64,000 nt of DNA from Thermovenabulum gondwanense (lineage in GTDB: Bacteria; Bacillota; Thermosediminibacteria; Thermosediminibacterales; Thermosediminibacteraceae): NCBI RefSeq assembly GCF_001601575.1, contig NZ_LOHZ01000022.1, positions 62,001 to 126,000 of the forward strand. The letters run 5' to 3'. A program made the position numbers and the translations under genes. A model generated the notes under the pieces. It was not told the DNA's origin. It did no database searches and saw only the letters and a program-made list of their open reading frames with translations. Below are positions 1 to 9,981 of this stretch, in pieces; within the stretch, counting starts at the first letter, position 1, and the number at the start of each line of letters is the position of its first letter.

Positions 1-2
1 AG

Positions 3-965
3 CTTCTTGAAATTCAAAACGTGGTGGGAGTGGGTATCGGTTATAAAACCGTTAATGGAGAGAGAACAAATAAAAAATCACTGCTGGTACTGGTTAAGAA
101 AAAAATCCCCCGGGAGGAATTGAGAAAAGCTGAGGTTATCCCCGAAAGGGTAGAGGATGTGAACACGGATGTCATTGAGGTGGGAGAAATAAAACTCCTG
201 GGGCTGAGGACAGAAAAGTTAAGGCCTGCCAGGCCCGGCATCAGCATAGGCCATTATAAAGTTACTGCGGGCACCTTTGGAGCGCTGGTAAGGGATTCGG
301 TTACCAGGGAGCCTTTAATCCTCTCCAACAATCACGTTCTTGCAAACTCCACCAACGGCAGGGATAAAAAGGCAAGCCTTGGTGACCCCATCCTGCAGCC
401 CGGAGCTTATGACGGCGGGAAAAGCGAGGATGTCATTGGACACCTTTTCAGGTTTATCCCCGTAGAGAAGGATATGACTCAGGTAGAATGCCCCGTGGCC
501 AAAGTCGGAGAGAGAATTCTGGACAAAGCCGTAAAAATCCTGAGGCCAAGCTACAACGTAAGGTTTTATAAAAAGAAAGCCATGCAGAACCTGGTGGATG
601 CTGCTCTGGCAAAACCCGTTCACCCTTCCTATGTGTCCGATGAAATTCTGGAATTGGGAAAGGTAAAAGGCGAAACCCTGCCGGAGCTGGGGCTGTCTGT
701 TGTGAAAAGCGGGCGCACCAGCGGGGTTACAAAAAGTGAAATAAAAGCGATGAATGTGGTAATCAAGGTAATGCTCGGAGAGAATGAAGAAGCGACTTTT
801 TACGAACAGATACTTACGGGCCCCATGGCAAAACCCGGAGATAGCGGTTCCCTGGTATTGACGGAAAAAAACGAAGCGGTGGGTCTTTTATTTGCAGGCT
901 CAGAAGAGGCCACATTAATAAATCCGATAATAAATGTCATGAAGCTTTTAAAGTTTACTTTTTAA
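3..965 (+). CDS. Trypsin-like serine protease family protein, 5' end outside window
   Basis: Probable chymotrypsin/trypsin-fold protein. The motif LSNNHVLA (His near residue 105 counted from the GTG at 21) and GDSGSLVL (Ser near residue 275) look like the catalytic His and Ser; I cannot place the Asp with confidence. The frame is open leftward through the window edge and reads LLEIQNVVGVGIGYK, which resembles the N-terminal pattern of this bacterial family, so the GTG at 21 is probably internal and the real start lies outside. I see no signal peptide in the visible part. The substrate is unknown. A hairpin terminator follows, so the gene is transcriptionally separate from its neighbour. It could be a catalytically altered relative rather than an active protease. 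Confidence 0.75.
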   Translation, partial: LLEIQNVVGVGIGYKTVNGERTNKKSLLVLVKKKIPREELRKAEVIPERVEDVNTDVIEVGEIKLLGLRTEKLRPARPGISIGHYKVTAGTFGALVRDSVTREPLILSNNHVLANSTNGRDKKASLGDPILQPGAYDGGKSEDVIGHLFRFIPVEKDMTQVECPVAKVGERILDKAVKILRPSYNVRFYKKKAMQNLVDAALAKPVHPSYVSDEILELGKVKGETLPELGLSVVKSGRTSGVTKSEIKAMNVVIKVMLGENEEATFYEQILTGPMAKPGDSGSLVLTEKNEAVGLLFAGSEEATLINPIINVMKLLKFTF

Positions 966-1050
966 GGTTATAGGACCTCTTATTACCATCCTGTTTCATT
1001 TTACCGCTACGCTTATGTATTTTATATAAAGGCTATGGTATTTGAAATTA

Positions 1051-1072
1051 AAAAGCCTCAGGGCTTTTTTTT
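1051..1072 (+). terminator. Intrinsic terminator after the protease gene
   Basis: A 7-bp stem (AAAAGCC / GGCTTTT, loop TCAG) runs directly into a T tract. Confidence 0.75.
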
Positions 1073-1096
1073 TATTTATTTATCAGAAAACCGGGT

Positions 1097-1125
1097 TTGT
1101 GTACGGTGTTTTGGTTTTTTATAAT
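1097..1125 (+). promoter_or_regulatory. Candidate SigA promoter of the CAP-protein gene
   Basis: TTGTGT at 1097-1102, a 17-bp spacer and a perfect TATAAT at 1120-1125. A ribosome site AAGGAGGT lies about 7 bases before the ATG at 1160. The -35 box is weak. Confidence 0.5.
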
Positions 1126-1159
1126 TAATAAAAACTAATTAGTACAAGGAGGTAAAGGT

Positions 1160-1816
1160 ATGAAAGGCATGAAAAACAAGGTAATTGTGCTACTACTGCT
1201 GTTATCTCTTTTTATATCCTCCACGGCCTTTGCGGCAACCAGCATAAACATAAGTTTTAATGCGGGAAAATTGTTGCCGGGGGTAAAGTATGTTTTTTAC
1301 ATAAAATATAACGGCATTACCTATTTGAGTACCCTTTTAAAAAGCATTGAAACAAAGGCCCCATCTTCTACAAATAGCGGTGTCTCATCAAATAACGGGC
1401 AGTCCCAGAACAGTACGGTTGTTCAGGGTTTGACAAAGGATGAGAAGCTAATGCTTGACCTGGTTAACAATGAAAGGATTAAGGCGGGGCTAAAGCCTTT
1501 AGAAATAGATATGAGGCTTGTGGATATCTCCAGGAAAAAGAGCAAGGATATGATTGAAAAAAATTACTTTGGGCATATTTCCCCTACCTACGGGTCCCCC
1601 TTTGATGCATTAAAAAATGCCGGAGTAGCTTACAGGTATGCGGGAGAAAACATCGCCGGGGCACCAACGGTGGAAAAAGCTCATCAGGCTTTAATGAACA
1701 GTCCCGGCCACAGAGCAAACATTTTAAATCCTAACTTCAATAAAATAGGTATTGGAATCGTTGACGGGGGTCCTTATGGCAAAATGTTTACCCAGACCTT
1801 CATAGGGACTAATTAG
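1160..1816 (+). CDS. Secreted CAP-domain (SCP/PR-1, YkwD-like) protein
   Basis: 218 aa. An N-terminal signal peptide (MKGMKNK, a Leu-rich core, cleavage likely after AFA near residue 25) sends it out of the cell. Residues 26-95 form a linker ending in a Ser/Asn/Gln-rich stretch. The CAP domain covers about 95-218, with LVNNERIKAGLKPLEID, YFGHISP, GENIAG and NSPGHRANILNP; these carry the two His and two acidic residues that form the CAP cavity. Family members in spore formers are often spore- or wall-associated; the biochemical role is generally unknown. It is monocistronic, with its own promoter and terminator. Confidence 0.9.
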   Translation: MKGMKNKVIVLLLLLSLFISSTAFAATSINISFNAGKLLPGVKYVFYIKYNGITYLSTLLKSIETKAPSSTNSGVSSNNGQSQNSTVVQGLTKDEKLMLDLVNNERIKAGLKPLEIDMRLVDISRKKSKDMIEKNYFGHISPTYGSPFDALKNAGVAYRYAGENIAGAPTVEKAHQALMNSPGHRANILNPNFNKIGIGIVDGGPYGKMFTQTFIGTN

Positions 1817-1872
1817 GGAAGATTCTGTGGAAATGTGCATTAAATGTGAATAACTCTGTGGATAATGTGGAT

Positions 1873-1900
1873 AAAAGCAGGCAATAGCCTGCTTTTTATC
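1873..1900 (+). terminator. Intrinsic terminator after the CAP gene
   Basis: Ten-base arms AAAAGCAGGC / GCCTGCTTTT with loop AATA, followed by a T-rich run. Confidence 0.85.
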
Positions 1901-1976
1901 TTTTTTTGAACCTTTATTTTAACAAAATAATATATTAGTATTAAAGCTTTACCACCCTTTAGCGGGGAGGATTTTA

Positions 1977-2198
1977 ATGGAAAGCCTAATGGCCTTTATA
2001 ATTCTAATGGGTATTGCGGTGATATTGTTTTACCTGTATCTTTTAAGATTTTTTAAAGAAAACATCTATGAGGATTTGGAGAAAAGACTATCCCCCGTAA
2101 AAGGTAATGATGGGGATGTAAAGGATGAAGGGACCATAAAAAATGATGTAAAGGATGAGGCTAAGATACCTGAAATCGAAGAAGAATTAAAATTGTAA
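1977..2198 (+). CDS. Small single-pass membrane protein, unknown function
   Basis: 73 aa with a clear GGGGAGG ribosome site before the ATG. Residues 5-27 form one hydrophobic transmembrane helix (FIILMGIAVILFYLYLL), followed by a basic patch and a long acidic/lysine-rich cytoplasmic tail containing two VKDE repeats. I do not recognise the family. It lies just upstream of the SipL-like gene on the same strand, about 67 bases apart, so the two may be cotranscribed. Confidence 0.6.
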   Translation: MESLMAFIILMGIAVILFYLYLLRFFKENIYEDLEKRLSPVKGNDGDVKDEGTIKNDVKDEAKIPEIEEELKL

Positions 2199-2265
2199 CA
2201 TATTTACGAATAGTGACATATATTAATAAAAGTAAAGGGAGTATTTTATTGAAGGGAGGAATAGT

Positions 2266-3888
2266 ATGGGAGTCGTTTTAACAAAGGAAATAGTCAGGGT
2301 AGACCAGGTAGTAGGAGAAGACAAAGCCCAGGCAGTAGTAGAGGGCATAATAAACCTGCCGGCAGGAAAACCGGATATCAGCCGTGTAATTTCAGTAAAG
2401 GCAGAAGTAGATTTAGATTCATTGAAAATTAGCATACTGGACGGGAAAATAATGGTAGAAGGCGAATTAGAAGTGGATGCCATGTACGTCGCCAACATTG
2501 CTTCCCAGCCGGTTCATGCGGTGGAAGGCAGAATATCTTTTAGCTTCTTTGCCAAGGTGCCGGGCGCTAAAAAGAATATGGCGGTAAAGGTCATGCCCAA
2601 GATAGAGTACAGCAAGTTTTCCTTTGACCCGCAGAGGCCCCGGGAGATATCCGCAAGCTTTGTAATCCAGTTCCTGGTAAAAGTGCTCCAAAGGGTTGAA
2701 GTGGAGGTTGCCGTAGATGCCACCGGACCCGCAGACCTGCAGGTATTGAAGGAAACGGTAAAGCTGGATCACATAGTAGGAGACGCTTCTTCCCAGAGCA
2801 TTGCCAAGGGAGATATTGCCGTTCCCAACGTAAAACCCGATATCCTGGAGATAATTAAGGTTCAGGGCACGGCCAGGACCACTCAGGTTAAGGTTTTGGA
2901 CGGTAAAATAATCGTAGAGGGAGTCCTGGATGTAGGGGTTCTTTACGTAGCCAGGGTTCCGGAAAACCAGCCCCAGCAGCCGGTGCATTTCCTGGAAGGC
3001 CAGATACCTTTCACCACCTTTGTGGAGATACCCGGAGCCAAGGAATCCATGACCAGAATAGTCAGGGTAGAAGTAGAACACATAAGAGGACGGAAAAAGG
3101 ACGATAGAACCGTTTCCGTGGAAGCGGTAATAAAGGCAATGGTCAGGGTATACGAGACAAAGGTACTGGATGTAATTATAGACCTCTTTAGCCCCTCAGA
3201 AAAATTAGAGGTTAAAAAGATAGAGCTCAAAGTTGACCAGGTGGTAGGTGAAAACGAAAACCAGATAATCGTAAAAGAAACCGTCAATGTACCCGATCCC
3301 AAACCCGACATCCTGGAAATTTACTCTACAAATGCTACCGCCCGAATTGACAATGCGAGGATTATCGACAGCAAGGTAATAGTAGAAGGAACATTGCTCG
3401 TAGAGACACTGTATGTGGCCAAGGTTCCCGAAGGCCAGCCCCAGCAGCCGGTACATTTCATGGAACATGAAATACCCTTCACCACCTTCGTAGAGATTCC
3501 CGGTGCCCAAGAGAATATGATGCTGGACTTTGATTTGATAGTAGAACACGTTACCGCAAGCTTCGATCCGGCTTCGCCCAGGAAGATGGAAGTCAGGGCA
3601 ATTATAAAATTATTTGCGAAGGTGACGGAAACAATTGAAATTGAAGTGGTGACCGAAGTAATCGAACCGGAAGAGGAAGAAAAGCCCGAAAAACCTGAAA
3701 AGCCTGAAAAACCCGGTGAAATGCCGCCAGAAAAGCCGTCCCTGACCATTTATATAGTGCAAAGAGGCGATACCCTCTGGAAGATAGCAAAACGCTACAA
3801 TGTGACGGTGGACTCCATAGTAAAGGCAAACAACCTGCAAAATCCGAATATGATAATGCCCGGCCAGCAGCTAATAATTCCAAGGTAA
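2266..3888 (+). CDS. sipL: SipL-like spore protein: three DUF3794/SPOCS domains plus C-terminal LysM
   Basis: 540 aa. Three homologous blocks of about 150 residues (roughly 1-155, 160-315, 320-470) each contain the pattern VDQVVGE...PDI...VEG.L.V..LYVA followed by an F-x-x-x-x-x-PGA segment, typical of DUF3794. A Pro/Glu/Lys hinge (repeated EKP) leads to a LysM domain at about 492-540 (YIVQRGDTLWKIAKRYNV... LIIPR). In Clostridioides difficile, SipL has this kind of architecture, binds SpoIVA and anchors the coat to the forespore; to my recollection it also lies near ispE there. The function here is inferred from that. The ribosome site GAAGGGAGGA precedes the ATG. Other spore-cortex DUF3794-LysM proteins are an alternative. 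Confidence 0.75.
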   Translation: MGVVLTKEIVRVDQVVGEDKAQAVVEGIINLPAGKPDISRVISVKAEVDLDSLKISILDGKIMVEGELEVDAMYVANIASQPVHAVEGRISFSFFAKVPGAKKNMAVKVMPKIEYSKFSFDPQRPREISASFVIQFLVKVLQRVEVEVAVDATGPADLQVLKETVKLDHIVGDASSQSIAKGDIAVPNVKPDILEIIKVQGTARTTQVKVLDGKIIVEGVLDVGVLYVARVPENQPQQPVHFLEGQIPFTTFVEIPGAKESMTRIVRVEVEHIRGRKKDDRTVSVEAVIKAMVRVYETKVLDVIIDLFSPSEKLEVKKIELKVDQVVGENENQIIVKETVNVPDPKPDILEIYSTNATARIDNARIIDSKVIVEGTLLVETLYVAKVPEGQPQQPVHFMEHEIPFTTFVEIPGAQENMMLDFDLIVEHVTASFDPASPRKMEVRAIIKLFAKVTETIEIEVVTEVIEPEEEEKPEKPEKPEKPGEMPPEKPSLTIYIVQRGDTLWKIAKRYNVTVDSIVKANNLQNPNMIMPGQQLIIPR

Positions 3889-3895
3889 ATTTTAG

Positions 3896-3927
3896 GCCCG
3901 CAAAATCAAGCGGGCTTTTTATTTTTA
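3896..3927 (+). terminator. Intrinsic terminator after sipL-like gene
   Basis: Stem GCCCGC / GCGGGC with an 8-base loop, followed by a T-rich run. Confidence 0.85.
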
Positions 3928-4037
3928 TATTATAATAAAGACGTATTTATAAATAATTTCGTTAAATTATTTGTTTTTGAAGGATTTTTGAATAAAATGT
4001 GAAATATATATTTAGGGACGAAAAGGCGGGGATAATT

Positions 4038-4892
4038 TTGCACAGATTTGAGATGGATGTAAAAGCAAAAATCAACCTTACATTAGATGTTCTTTACAAA
4101 AGGCAGGATGGTTACCATGAAGTGGAGATGATAATGCAGACGATTTCTTTAAGTGACAGGGTCAGTATTAGGTTACTTCCTGAAAAAGAGATAAGAATTC
4201 TCTGCGAAGCCCCCGGAGTACCTCTGAATGAAGAAAATACGGCTTATAAAGCGGCAAAACTTATGATGGATAAGTTTAATCTGGATGCCGGACTGGAAAT
4301 AGATATCAAGAAATATATTCCTGTTGCAGCCGGGCTTGCAGGCGGGAGTGCCGATGCGGCTGCCGTATTGATGGGCATTAATGAGATTTTTGATTTAAAG
4401 AAAGATTTAGGGCAGTTGATGGAGCTGGGCAAAATAATTGGAGCCGACGTTCCTTTTTCGATAATGGGGGGAACGGCCGTAGCACGGGGCATAGGAGAAA
4501 AACTGGAACCTTTGCCCGGTTTAAAGGATATAGTTGTTTTACTGGTTAAACCCCCCTATTTTGTTTCCACAAAGGAAGTATACAGTAGACTGAATGTAGG
4601 AAATATAAAAAAAAGGCCTGACACCATGGGAACTATAGATAAAATAAAAAGAGCGGATGTCCGGGGGATTGCAGAAGGCCTCTGCAATGTTTTAGAAGAG
4701 GTTACCTTTAAAATGCATCCGGAACTTGAAAGGATTAAAGAGGCTATGAAGGAAAGGGGAGCTCTGGGCAGCCTGATGTCGGGGAGCGGACCCACGGTAT
4801 ACGGCATTTTTGAAAGCCTTAAGGATGCTCAAAAGGCTGCTGAAAAATTTAATGGCAACAATAATACTGTGATAATTACGGAACTAAGTTAA
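4038..4892 (+). CDS. ispE: 4-diphosphocytidyl-2-C-methyl-D-erythritol kinase
   Basis: GHMP-family kinase that phosphorylates CDP-ME at the 2-hydroxyl with ATP, a cytosolic step of the MEP isoprenoid pathway. The N-terminal signature KAKINLTLDVLYKRQDGYHEVEM is followed by the ATP-binding loop PVAAGLAGGSADAAAVL and the late motif SLMSGSGPTVYGIF. I place the start at TTG 4038 because GGCGGGG sits 6 bases before it, giving 284 aa, the usual family size; ATG 4053 is also possible. A longer in-frame GTG at 3999 would add residues not seen in the family. It heads a tightly packed run with the GntR regulator 17 bases downstream. Confidence 0.95.
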   Translation: MHRFEMDVKAKINLTLDVLYKRQDGYHEVEMIMQTISLSDRVSIRLLPEKEIRILCEAPGVPLNEENTAYKAAKLMMDKFNLDAGLEIDIKKYIPVAAGLAGGSADAAAVLMGINEIFDLKKDLGQLMELGKIIGADVPFSIMGGTAVARGIGEKLEPLPGLKDIVVLLVKPPYFVSTKEVYSRLNVGNIKKRPDTMGTIDKIKRADVRGIAEGLCNVLEEVTFKMHPELERIKEAMKERGALGSLMSGSGPTVYGIFESLKDAQKAAEKFNGNNNTVIITELS

Positions 4893-4909
4893 TTCGGGGA
4901 GGGGAAATT

Positions 4910-5605
4910 TTGGCAGGCAGATTTAAGACAATAAGGTTGGACAATTATAAACCCCTGAGGGAAATAGTATTTCAGGCATTAAGAGAGGCTATAATTTCCG
5001 GCGAATTAAAACCCGGCGAGAGGTTGATGGAGGTTCAGTTAGCGGAAGAGATGGGGGTATCCCGAACTCCTGTAAGGGAAGCTATAAGGAAACTGGAACT
5101 TGAAGGGCTTGTGGTGATGGTGCCGAGAAAGGGGGCCTACGTGGCGGGGCTTTCTATGAAGGACGCTGCCGACGTTTTTGAGGTAAGGCAGAGTTTGGAA
5201 GGCCTTGCAGCGGCCTTAGCTGCCGAAAGAATTACCGATGAAGAGATAGAATCTTTAGAAAGGGTGCTCCTTGAAATTAACGATGCCGCGGAAAAAAATG
5301 ATTTAGACCTTATAATCCAGAAGGATGCGGAATTTCACAATATCCTTTTTAAAGCCAGCAGAAATGACCGTCTGGTGCAAATAATAAGCAATTTAAAGGA
5401 GCAGATTGACAGGTTCAGGATACAATCCTTTGAAAATCCGGGTAGATTGAAGAAATTGATGGAGGAGCACAAAAAAATAGTGGAAGCGATTACCGAGAGG
5501 AATGTGGAAAAGGCAAAAAAACTTGCCGAGGAGCATATAGAAAAAGTGGAAAATAATGTTATGGATATTTTAAGAAAACAAATGGATATTGGAGATGATA
5601 ATTAA
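4910..5605 (+). CDS. GntR/FadR-family transcriptional regulator (FCD domain)
   Basis: 231 aa. The winged HTH at residues 15-80 contains ELKPGERLMEVQLAEEMGVSRTPVREAIRKLELEGLV, the classic GntR signature. The C-terminal FCD all-helical domain (about 85-215) has the Asp/His metal-ligand pattern (DAEFHNILFKASRND and a later EEHKKI). The start is TTG after GGGGAGGGG. The effector is unknown; FCD domains usually bind small carboxylates. It sits between ispE and an NTP-transferase gene and overlaps the latter by one base, so it belongs to this housekeeping operon rather than a catabolic one. Confidence 0.85.
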   Translation: MAGRFKTIRLDNYKPLREIVFQALREAIISGELKPGERLMEVQLAEEMGVSRTPVREAIRKLELEGLVVMVPRKGAYVAGLSMKDAADVFEVRQSLEGLAAALAAERITDEEIESLERVLLEINDAAEKNDLDLIIQKDAEFHNILFKASRNDRLVQIISNLKEQIDRFRIQSFENPGRLKKLMEEHKKIVEAITERNVEKAKKLAEEHIEKVENNVMDILRKQMDIGDDN

Positions 5606-6354
5606 TGAAAGCTCTTATCCTTGCCGGGGGGACCGCTGAGGATAGTTTAAAGGATAAAGGAGATAACAAGGCGTTTATTAAGATAGCCGGAAAGGAAATG
5701 ATATTATACATTGTGAACGTGCTTAAGGAAATTAAAGCAATTGATGAGATTTTTGCAATAGGACCTGAAAAATTGAAGGAAATATCGAGAGGAGATTTTA
5801 ATGTAATAAAGGAAGAAGGCTCCCTTTTTGAGAATGTTAAAAAGGGATTATCGGTTTTTTCGGAGGAAGAAGAAATTCTTATCCTTACCTCCGATATTCC
5901 CATGATTACAAAGGAGGCCCTGGAGGACTTTATAGTGAGGGCTAAGGCTACGGGTGCGGAATTTTGCTATCCCATCGTGAAAAAGGAGGTCAACGACAAA
6001 AAATTCCCCGGGGTAAAAAGAACCTACGTGAGGGTATATGAAGGGTCTTTTACCGGTGGGAATGTGGTTCTGGTAAAGCTAAGCGCCGTAAAAAGGGCTA
6101 TCGATAAGGTGGAAGGTTTTTTTAAGTACAGAAAAAATCCTTTGAAGCTTTCTATGATTTTCGGCCCCGTTTTTCTCGTTAAATTCTTGATTGGCACTTT
6201 GAGAATAAAGGACCTGGAAAAAAGGGTATATGAGCTTTTTGATGTGAGGGCAAAAGCCATAATAAGCGAATATCCGGAAATCGGAACGGATGTGGACAAA
6301 ATTAGCGATTTAGAAATTGCAGAAAAGGTGCTCGCAAAAGGGGGCGGATTATGA
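5605..6354 (+). CDS. NTP transferase-fold protein (MobA/GlmU-N-like)
   Basis: 249 aa. It begins MKALILAGG, the glycine-rich nucleotide loop of the nucleotidyltransferase superfamily, with a Lys motif KAFIKIAGKEMI near residue 25 and a probable metal Asp in LTSDIPM near 95. GGNVVL at about 152 is another motif seen in the fold. The C-terminal part has hydrophobic stretches. The sugar or cofactor substrate cannot be read from sequence. Its start overlaps the gntR stop (TAATG) and its end overlaps purR (ATGA), so translational coupling is likely. Similar proteins sit beside purR in other Clostridia. Confidence 0.7.
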   Translation: MKALILAGGTAEDSLKDKGDNKAFIKIAGKEMILYIVNVLKEIKAIDEIFAIGPEKLKEISRGDFNVIKEEGSLFENVKKGLSVFSEEEEILILTSDIPMITKEALEDFIVRAKATGAEFCYPIVKKEVNDKKFPGVKRTYVRVYEGSFTGGNVVLVKLSAVKRAIDKVEGFFKYRKNPLKLSMIFGPVFLVKFLIGTLRIKDLEKRVYELFDVRAKAIISEYPEIGTDVDKISDLEIAEKVLAKGGGL

Positions 6355-7154
6355 GGAGAAGTCAGAGATTGGTTTTAATTACTAAACATCTTACGGAGAA
6401 TCCCAATAAAATAATTCCTCTTAAATATTTTGCAGAAAGGTATAATGCCGCAAAATCTTCGATAAGCGAGGATTTGAACATTATTAAGTCTTCCCTTTCT
6501 TATTCCATGGAGGGGGTTTTGGAGACCCTTCCAGGAGCTGCAGGGGGAGTGCGTTACCGGGTAAAAAACTCTAAGGATAAAATACAGTCTCTTTTAGGGG
6601 AACTCTGCGAACTTATAAACGATAAAAACCGGTTGATTCCGGGGGACTATATATATCTTACGGATATAATATTTTCTCCCGAATACTCCTACCGCATAGG
6701 AGAGGTAATAGCCGAGAAATTTTTAGAAAAAGAGCCTACGTGCGTGCTCACGGTGGAAACCAAAGGAATCCCACTGGCTTTGATGACCGCAAGGGCTTTA
6801 AATGTCCCTCTGGTGGTGGCAAGAAGGGATATAAAGGTGACCGAGGGCCCGTCGGTAAATATCAGCTACGTATCCGGCTCCAGCGGCAGAATTCAAAACA
6901 TGGCCCTCCCCAAAAGGGCTTTATCGGAAAAAGCAAGGGTTTTGATTGTGGATGATTTCATGAAAGGCGGGGGGACAGCAAGGGGAATGACGGAGCTTGT
7001 CCGGGAATTTAATGCTGAAACCGCAGGTATAGCCGTTTTTATTTCCACCGAAGAGCCCAAGGAAAAACTTGTAAAAAATTATACCTCACTTCTGGTGCTG
7101 GAAAAGGTGGAAACCCTGAGGGGGATAATCAAAATTCGTCCGGGAATTTTTTAA
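6351..7154 (+). CDS. purR: Pur operon repressor PurR (PRPP-sensing)
   Basis: 267 aa. The N-terminal winged helix (residues 1-75, [32 protein letters not shown]) is followed by a type I phosphoribosyltransferase domain with the PRPP loop [16 protein letters not shown] at about 200-215. In Bacillus this protein represses purine genes until PRPP binds. It overlaps the preceding gene by four bases. The spoVG gene follows after 91 bases, the same order as in many Firmicutes. Confidence 0.93.
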   Translation: MRRSQRLVLITKHLTENPNKIIPLKYFAERYNAAKSSISEDLNIIKSSLSYSMEGVLETLPGAAGGVRYRVKNSKDKIQSLLGELCELINDKNRLIPGDYIYLTDIIFSPEYSYRIGEVIAEKFLEKEPTCVLTVETKGIPLALMTARALNVPLVVARRDIKVTEGPSVNISYVSGSSGRIQNMALPKRALSEKARVLIVDDFMKGGGTARGMTELVREFNAETAGIAVFISTEEPKEKLVKNYTSLLVLEKVETLRGIIKIRPGIF

Positions 7155-7245
7155 AAAATCTATAAAAATTATTAAAAATCAGGAGGACTTTGTCCATTTT
7201 TATAGAAGTACAACTAAAAGGAAAATATTTTTGGAGGTGCGGTTT

Positions 7246-7503
7246 TTGGAAATTACCGATGTAAGAATTAGAAAAATCCAGGAAGAAGGAAAGATGAAAG
7301 CCATTGTTTCAGTGACTTTTGACAATGAATTTGTGGTCCATGATATCAGGGTTATCGAGGGGGACAGCGGTCTTTTTATTGCGATGCCCAGCCGCAAGAC
7401 CGCCGATGGGCAGTTCAAGGATATTGCTCACCCTTTGAATTCTTACATGAGGGCTAAAATCCAGGAGGCTGTCCTGAAATCCTATCAAGCTGCAATTAGT
7501 TAA
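7246..7503 (+). CDS. spoVG: SpoVG RNA/DNA-binding regulator
   Basis: 85 aa: [40 protein letters not shown] and DIAHPLNS are all canonical. The chosen start is TTG 7246, six bases after GGAGGTG; an upstream TTG at 7231 would lie in front of the ribosome site. SpoVG is a small nucleic-acid-binding protein involved in asymmetric division, sporulation and global regulation. It lies between purR and glmU, its conserved place, and is followed by a terminator. Confidence 0.96.
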   Translation: MEITDVRIRKIQEEGKMKAIVSVTFDNEFVVHDIRVIEGDSGLFIAMPSRKTADGQFKDIAHPLNSYMRAKIQEAVLKSYQAAIS

Positions 7504-7527
7504 ATTGAAGATAGAAAATTTAAAAAT

Positions 7528-7559
7528 ATAGGGCAAATCTGTCCCTATGTTTTTTTTTT
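7528..7559 (+). terminator. Intrinsic terminator after spoVG
   Basis: ATAGGG / CCCTAT stem followed by ten T residues. Confidence 0.8.
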
Positions 7560-7631
7560 GACTTAGATTTCTTCAAAAGGCTCTTTATGATATATTATAA
7601 AAGGTGATATTTTGTTTCAGGAGGGTAGTGT

Positions 7632-9035
7632 ATGGGTGAATTTTCTGCGGTTATCCTGGCTGCGGGTGAAGGGACGAGGATGAAATCGAATACTCCAAAG
7701 GTTTTACATAAAATCTGCGGTTATCCCATGCTGCATTACGTGGTAAACTGTGCAAGAGAGGCCGGAGCGGATAAAATAGTGGTGGTAGTGGGGAGAGGAG
7801 CTGAAGAGGTAAAAAAAGCCTTTGAAAATGAAAATGTAAAGTTCGTTCTGCAACCGGAACAAAAGGGTACGGGACACGCTTTAATGCAAGCAGAGGAAGC
7901 GGTTAAGGGCAGCAAATATATAATGGTTTTATACGGCGATATGCCCCTTATAAAACCCCAAACCTTGAAAAACCTCTTCAATTTTCACATAGAACATCAG
8001 CCTGCAGCTACGGTTTTGACGTGCGAATTTGATAACCCTTATGGGTACGGAAGGATTATAAAAAAAGAGGGCAGGGTGGTAGCCATAAGGGAGGAAAAGG
8101 ATGCAAAAAAAGAGGAAAAACTAATAAAAGAGATAAATTCGGGAATATACTGTTTTGAAACGGAAAAGGTTTTTTCAGCATTGAAGAATGTTAAAAACGA
8201 AAATCGCCAGGGAGAATATTACCTTACCGATGTGGTGGAGATATTTAACAATGAGGGAGAAAAGGTACTGGCCTTTAAAACAGAAAACCCAAATGAGGTT
8301 CACGGGATAAACGACCGGGTGCAACTTGCAAAAGCCCGGGCATTAATGCAAAGAGAAATAGTGGAAAATTTGATGAGGGATGGAGTTACCTTTATCAATC
8401 CGGAAAGCTGTGTCGTGGATGCAAGGGTGAAAATAGGGAGGGATACGGTTGTTTATCCCGGTGCGGTTATTGAAGGGGAAACCCAAATAGGAGAAAGCTG
8501 CTTAATCCTGGGTAATAGCGTAATAAGGGATTCAAAAATTGGCAACAATGTGGAAATATTATCCAGCTTTGTGGTGGAAAGCGAAATAGGGGACGGAGTA
8601 AAAATAGGGCCTTTTGCCAACCTGAGACCGGGCACCAGACTTTCCTCCCACGTAAAAATTGGGGATTTTGTTGAAGTAAAGAACAGCACCGTAGGAGAGG
8701 GCACAAAAATTCCTCACCTTTCTTATGTGGGGGATGCGGAAATAGGAGCGGGAGTGAATATTGGCGCCGGGGTAATTTTTGTCAATTATGATGGATACAA
8801 AAAACATAAGACGGTGGTTCAGGATAATGCTTTCATAGGGTGCAACTCCAATCTCATTGCCCCTTTAAAAATAGAAGAAGGCGCCTATGTGGCGGCGGGT
8901 TCCACCCTGACCAAGGATGTGCCCGGCAAAGCCTTAGCAATTGCCAGAGCTAAGCAGGAAAATAAGCCGGGGTGGGTAGAAAAAAGAAAGAAGATTTTTG
9001 AAGGAGGAAAAACAAATGGCGGAGAGCAAGCTTAA
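7632..9035 (+). CDS. glmU: Bifunctional UDP-GlcNAc pyrophosphorylase / GlcN-1-P acetyltransferase
   Basis: 467 aa, the normal length. The N-terminal uridylyltransferase domain has [11 protein letters not shown], the QKGTGHA loop and LYGDMPL. The C-terminal left-handed beta helix (about 250-455) is made of hexapeptide repeats, with [23 protein letters not shown] and [18 protein letters not shown]. It makes UDP-GlcNAc for peptidoglycan and wall polymers in the cytosol. ATG at 7632 follows CAGGAGGG. Its 3' end overlaps prs. Confidence 0.97.
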   Translation: MGEFSAVILAAGEGTRMKSNTPKVLHKICGYPMLHYVVNCAREAGADKIVVVVGRGAEEVKKAFENENVKFVLQPEQKGTGHALMQAEEAVKGSKYIMVLYGDMPLIKPQTLKNLFNFHIEHQPAATVLTCEFDNPYGYGRIIKKEGRVVAIREEKDAKKEEKLIKEINSGIYCFETEKVFSALKNVKNENRQGEYYLTDVVEIFNNEGEKVLAFKTENPNEVHGINDRVQLAKARALMQREIVENLMRDGVTFINPESCVVDARVKIGRDTVVYPGAVIEGETQIGESCLILGNSVIRDSKIGNNVEILSSFVVESEIGDGVKIGPFANLRPGTRLSSHVKIGDFVEVKNSTVGEGTKIPHLSYVGDAEIGAGVNIGAGVIFVNYDGYKKHKTVVQDNAFIGCNSNLIAPLKIEEGAYVAAGSTLTKDVPGKALAIARAKQENKPGWVEKRKKIFEGGKTNGGEQA

Positions 9036-9957
9036 GATTTTTACAGGGAATGCCAACCCGGATTTAGCGAAGGAAATAGCCCAGATACTGGGAGTAAATG
9101 TGGGCGATGCGGTTGTCAATACCTTCAGCGATGGCGAAATTCAGGTGAAGATAAACGAAAGCGTAAGAGGCGCCGACGTGTTTGTTGTTCAGCCTCTTTC
9201 CTATCCTGCTAACGACCACATAATGGAACTTCTGATAATGCTTGATGCTTTAAAAAGAGCGTCGGCCTGGAGGATAACGGCGGTCATACCCTATTACGGT
9301 TATGCAAGGCAGGATAGAAAGATCCGCGCAAGGGACCCCATTACGGCAAAACTGATTGCCGATATCATTTCCACTGCCGGAGCCCACAGGGTTTTGACAA
9401 TGGACCTACATGCAGGGCAGATACAGGGATTTTTTAATTTCCCGGTGGATCACCTGCTGGCAGTACCGATCCTTGCGGATTATTTCAGAAAAAAGGAGAT
9501 TGAGGACCTGGTGGTTGTGTCGCCGGATTTAGGTGGGGTAACCAGGGCGAGGGAGCTGGCAAACAGGTTAAATGCTTCCATAGCCATTATTGATAAAAGG
9601 AGACCGGAGCCCAATGTGGCTGAAGTTATGAACATTATCGGAAATGTCAAAGGGAAAACGGTAATTATTATTGACGATATAATAGATACCGCAGGTACCA
9701 TTACTCTTGGCGCCGAAGCCTTACTGGAAAGAGGAGCAAAAGAGGTTTTTGCCTGCTGCACTCATCCGGTGCTTTCCGGACCTGCAATTGAAAGATTGAG
9801 AAAATCGGAAATAAAAGAAGTTGTAGTGACCAATACCATAGCCTTGGATGAGGAAAAGAAAATAGAAAAAATCAAGGTGCTTTCGGTAGCTCCCCTTTTT
9901 GCTGAAGCGATAAACAGAATTCATCAACATCTTTCGGTGAGCACGTTGTTTGATTAA
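9016..9957 (+). CDS. prs: Ribose-phosphate pyrophosphokinase (PRPP synthetase)
   Basis: 313 aa. It makes PRPP from ribose-5-phosphate and ATP. Motifs: [20 protein letters not shown], the catalytic flexible loop ([10 protein letters not shown]), the histidine-containing [13 protein letters not shown], and the PRPP loop [14 protein letters not shown] chose ATG 9016, preceded by AAGGAGG; this overlaps the end of glmU by 20 bases. A longer in-frame start at 8998 lies before the ribosome site and is unlikely. Confidence 0.97.
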   Translation: MAESKLKIFTGNANPDLAKEIAQILGVNVGDAVVNTFSDGEIQVKINESVRGADVFVVQPLSYPANDHIMELLIMLDALKRASAWRITAVIPYYGYARQDRKIRARDPITAKLIADIISTAGAHRVLTMDLHAGQIQGFFNFPVDHLLAVPILADYFRKKEIEDLVVVSPDLGGVTRARELANRLNASIAIIDKRRPEPNVAEVMNIIGNVKGKTVIIIDDIIDTAGTITLGAEALLERGAKEVFACCTHPVLSGPAIERLRKSEIKEVVVTNTIALDEEKKIEKIKVLSVAPLFAEAINRIHQHLSVSTLFD

Positions 9958-9981
9958 TTGATTTTTGAAAACTTTCAAATA

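Noticed and set aside
3999-4037. GTG 3999 as the ispE start.
   Set aside because: It has no ribosome site and would add 13 residues absent from the family; TTG 4038 has a well-placed GGCGGGG.
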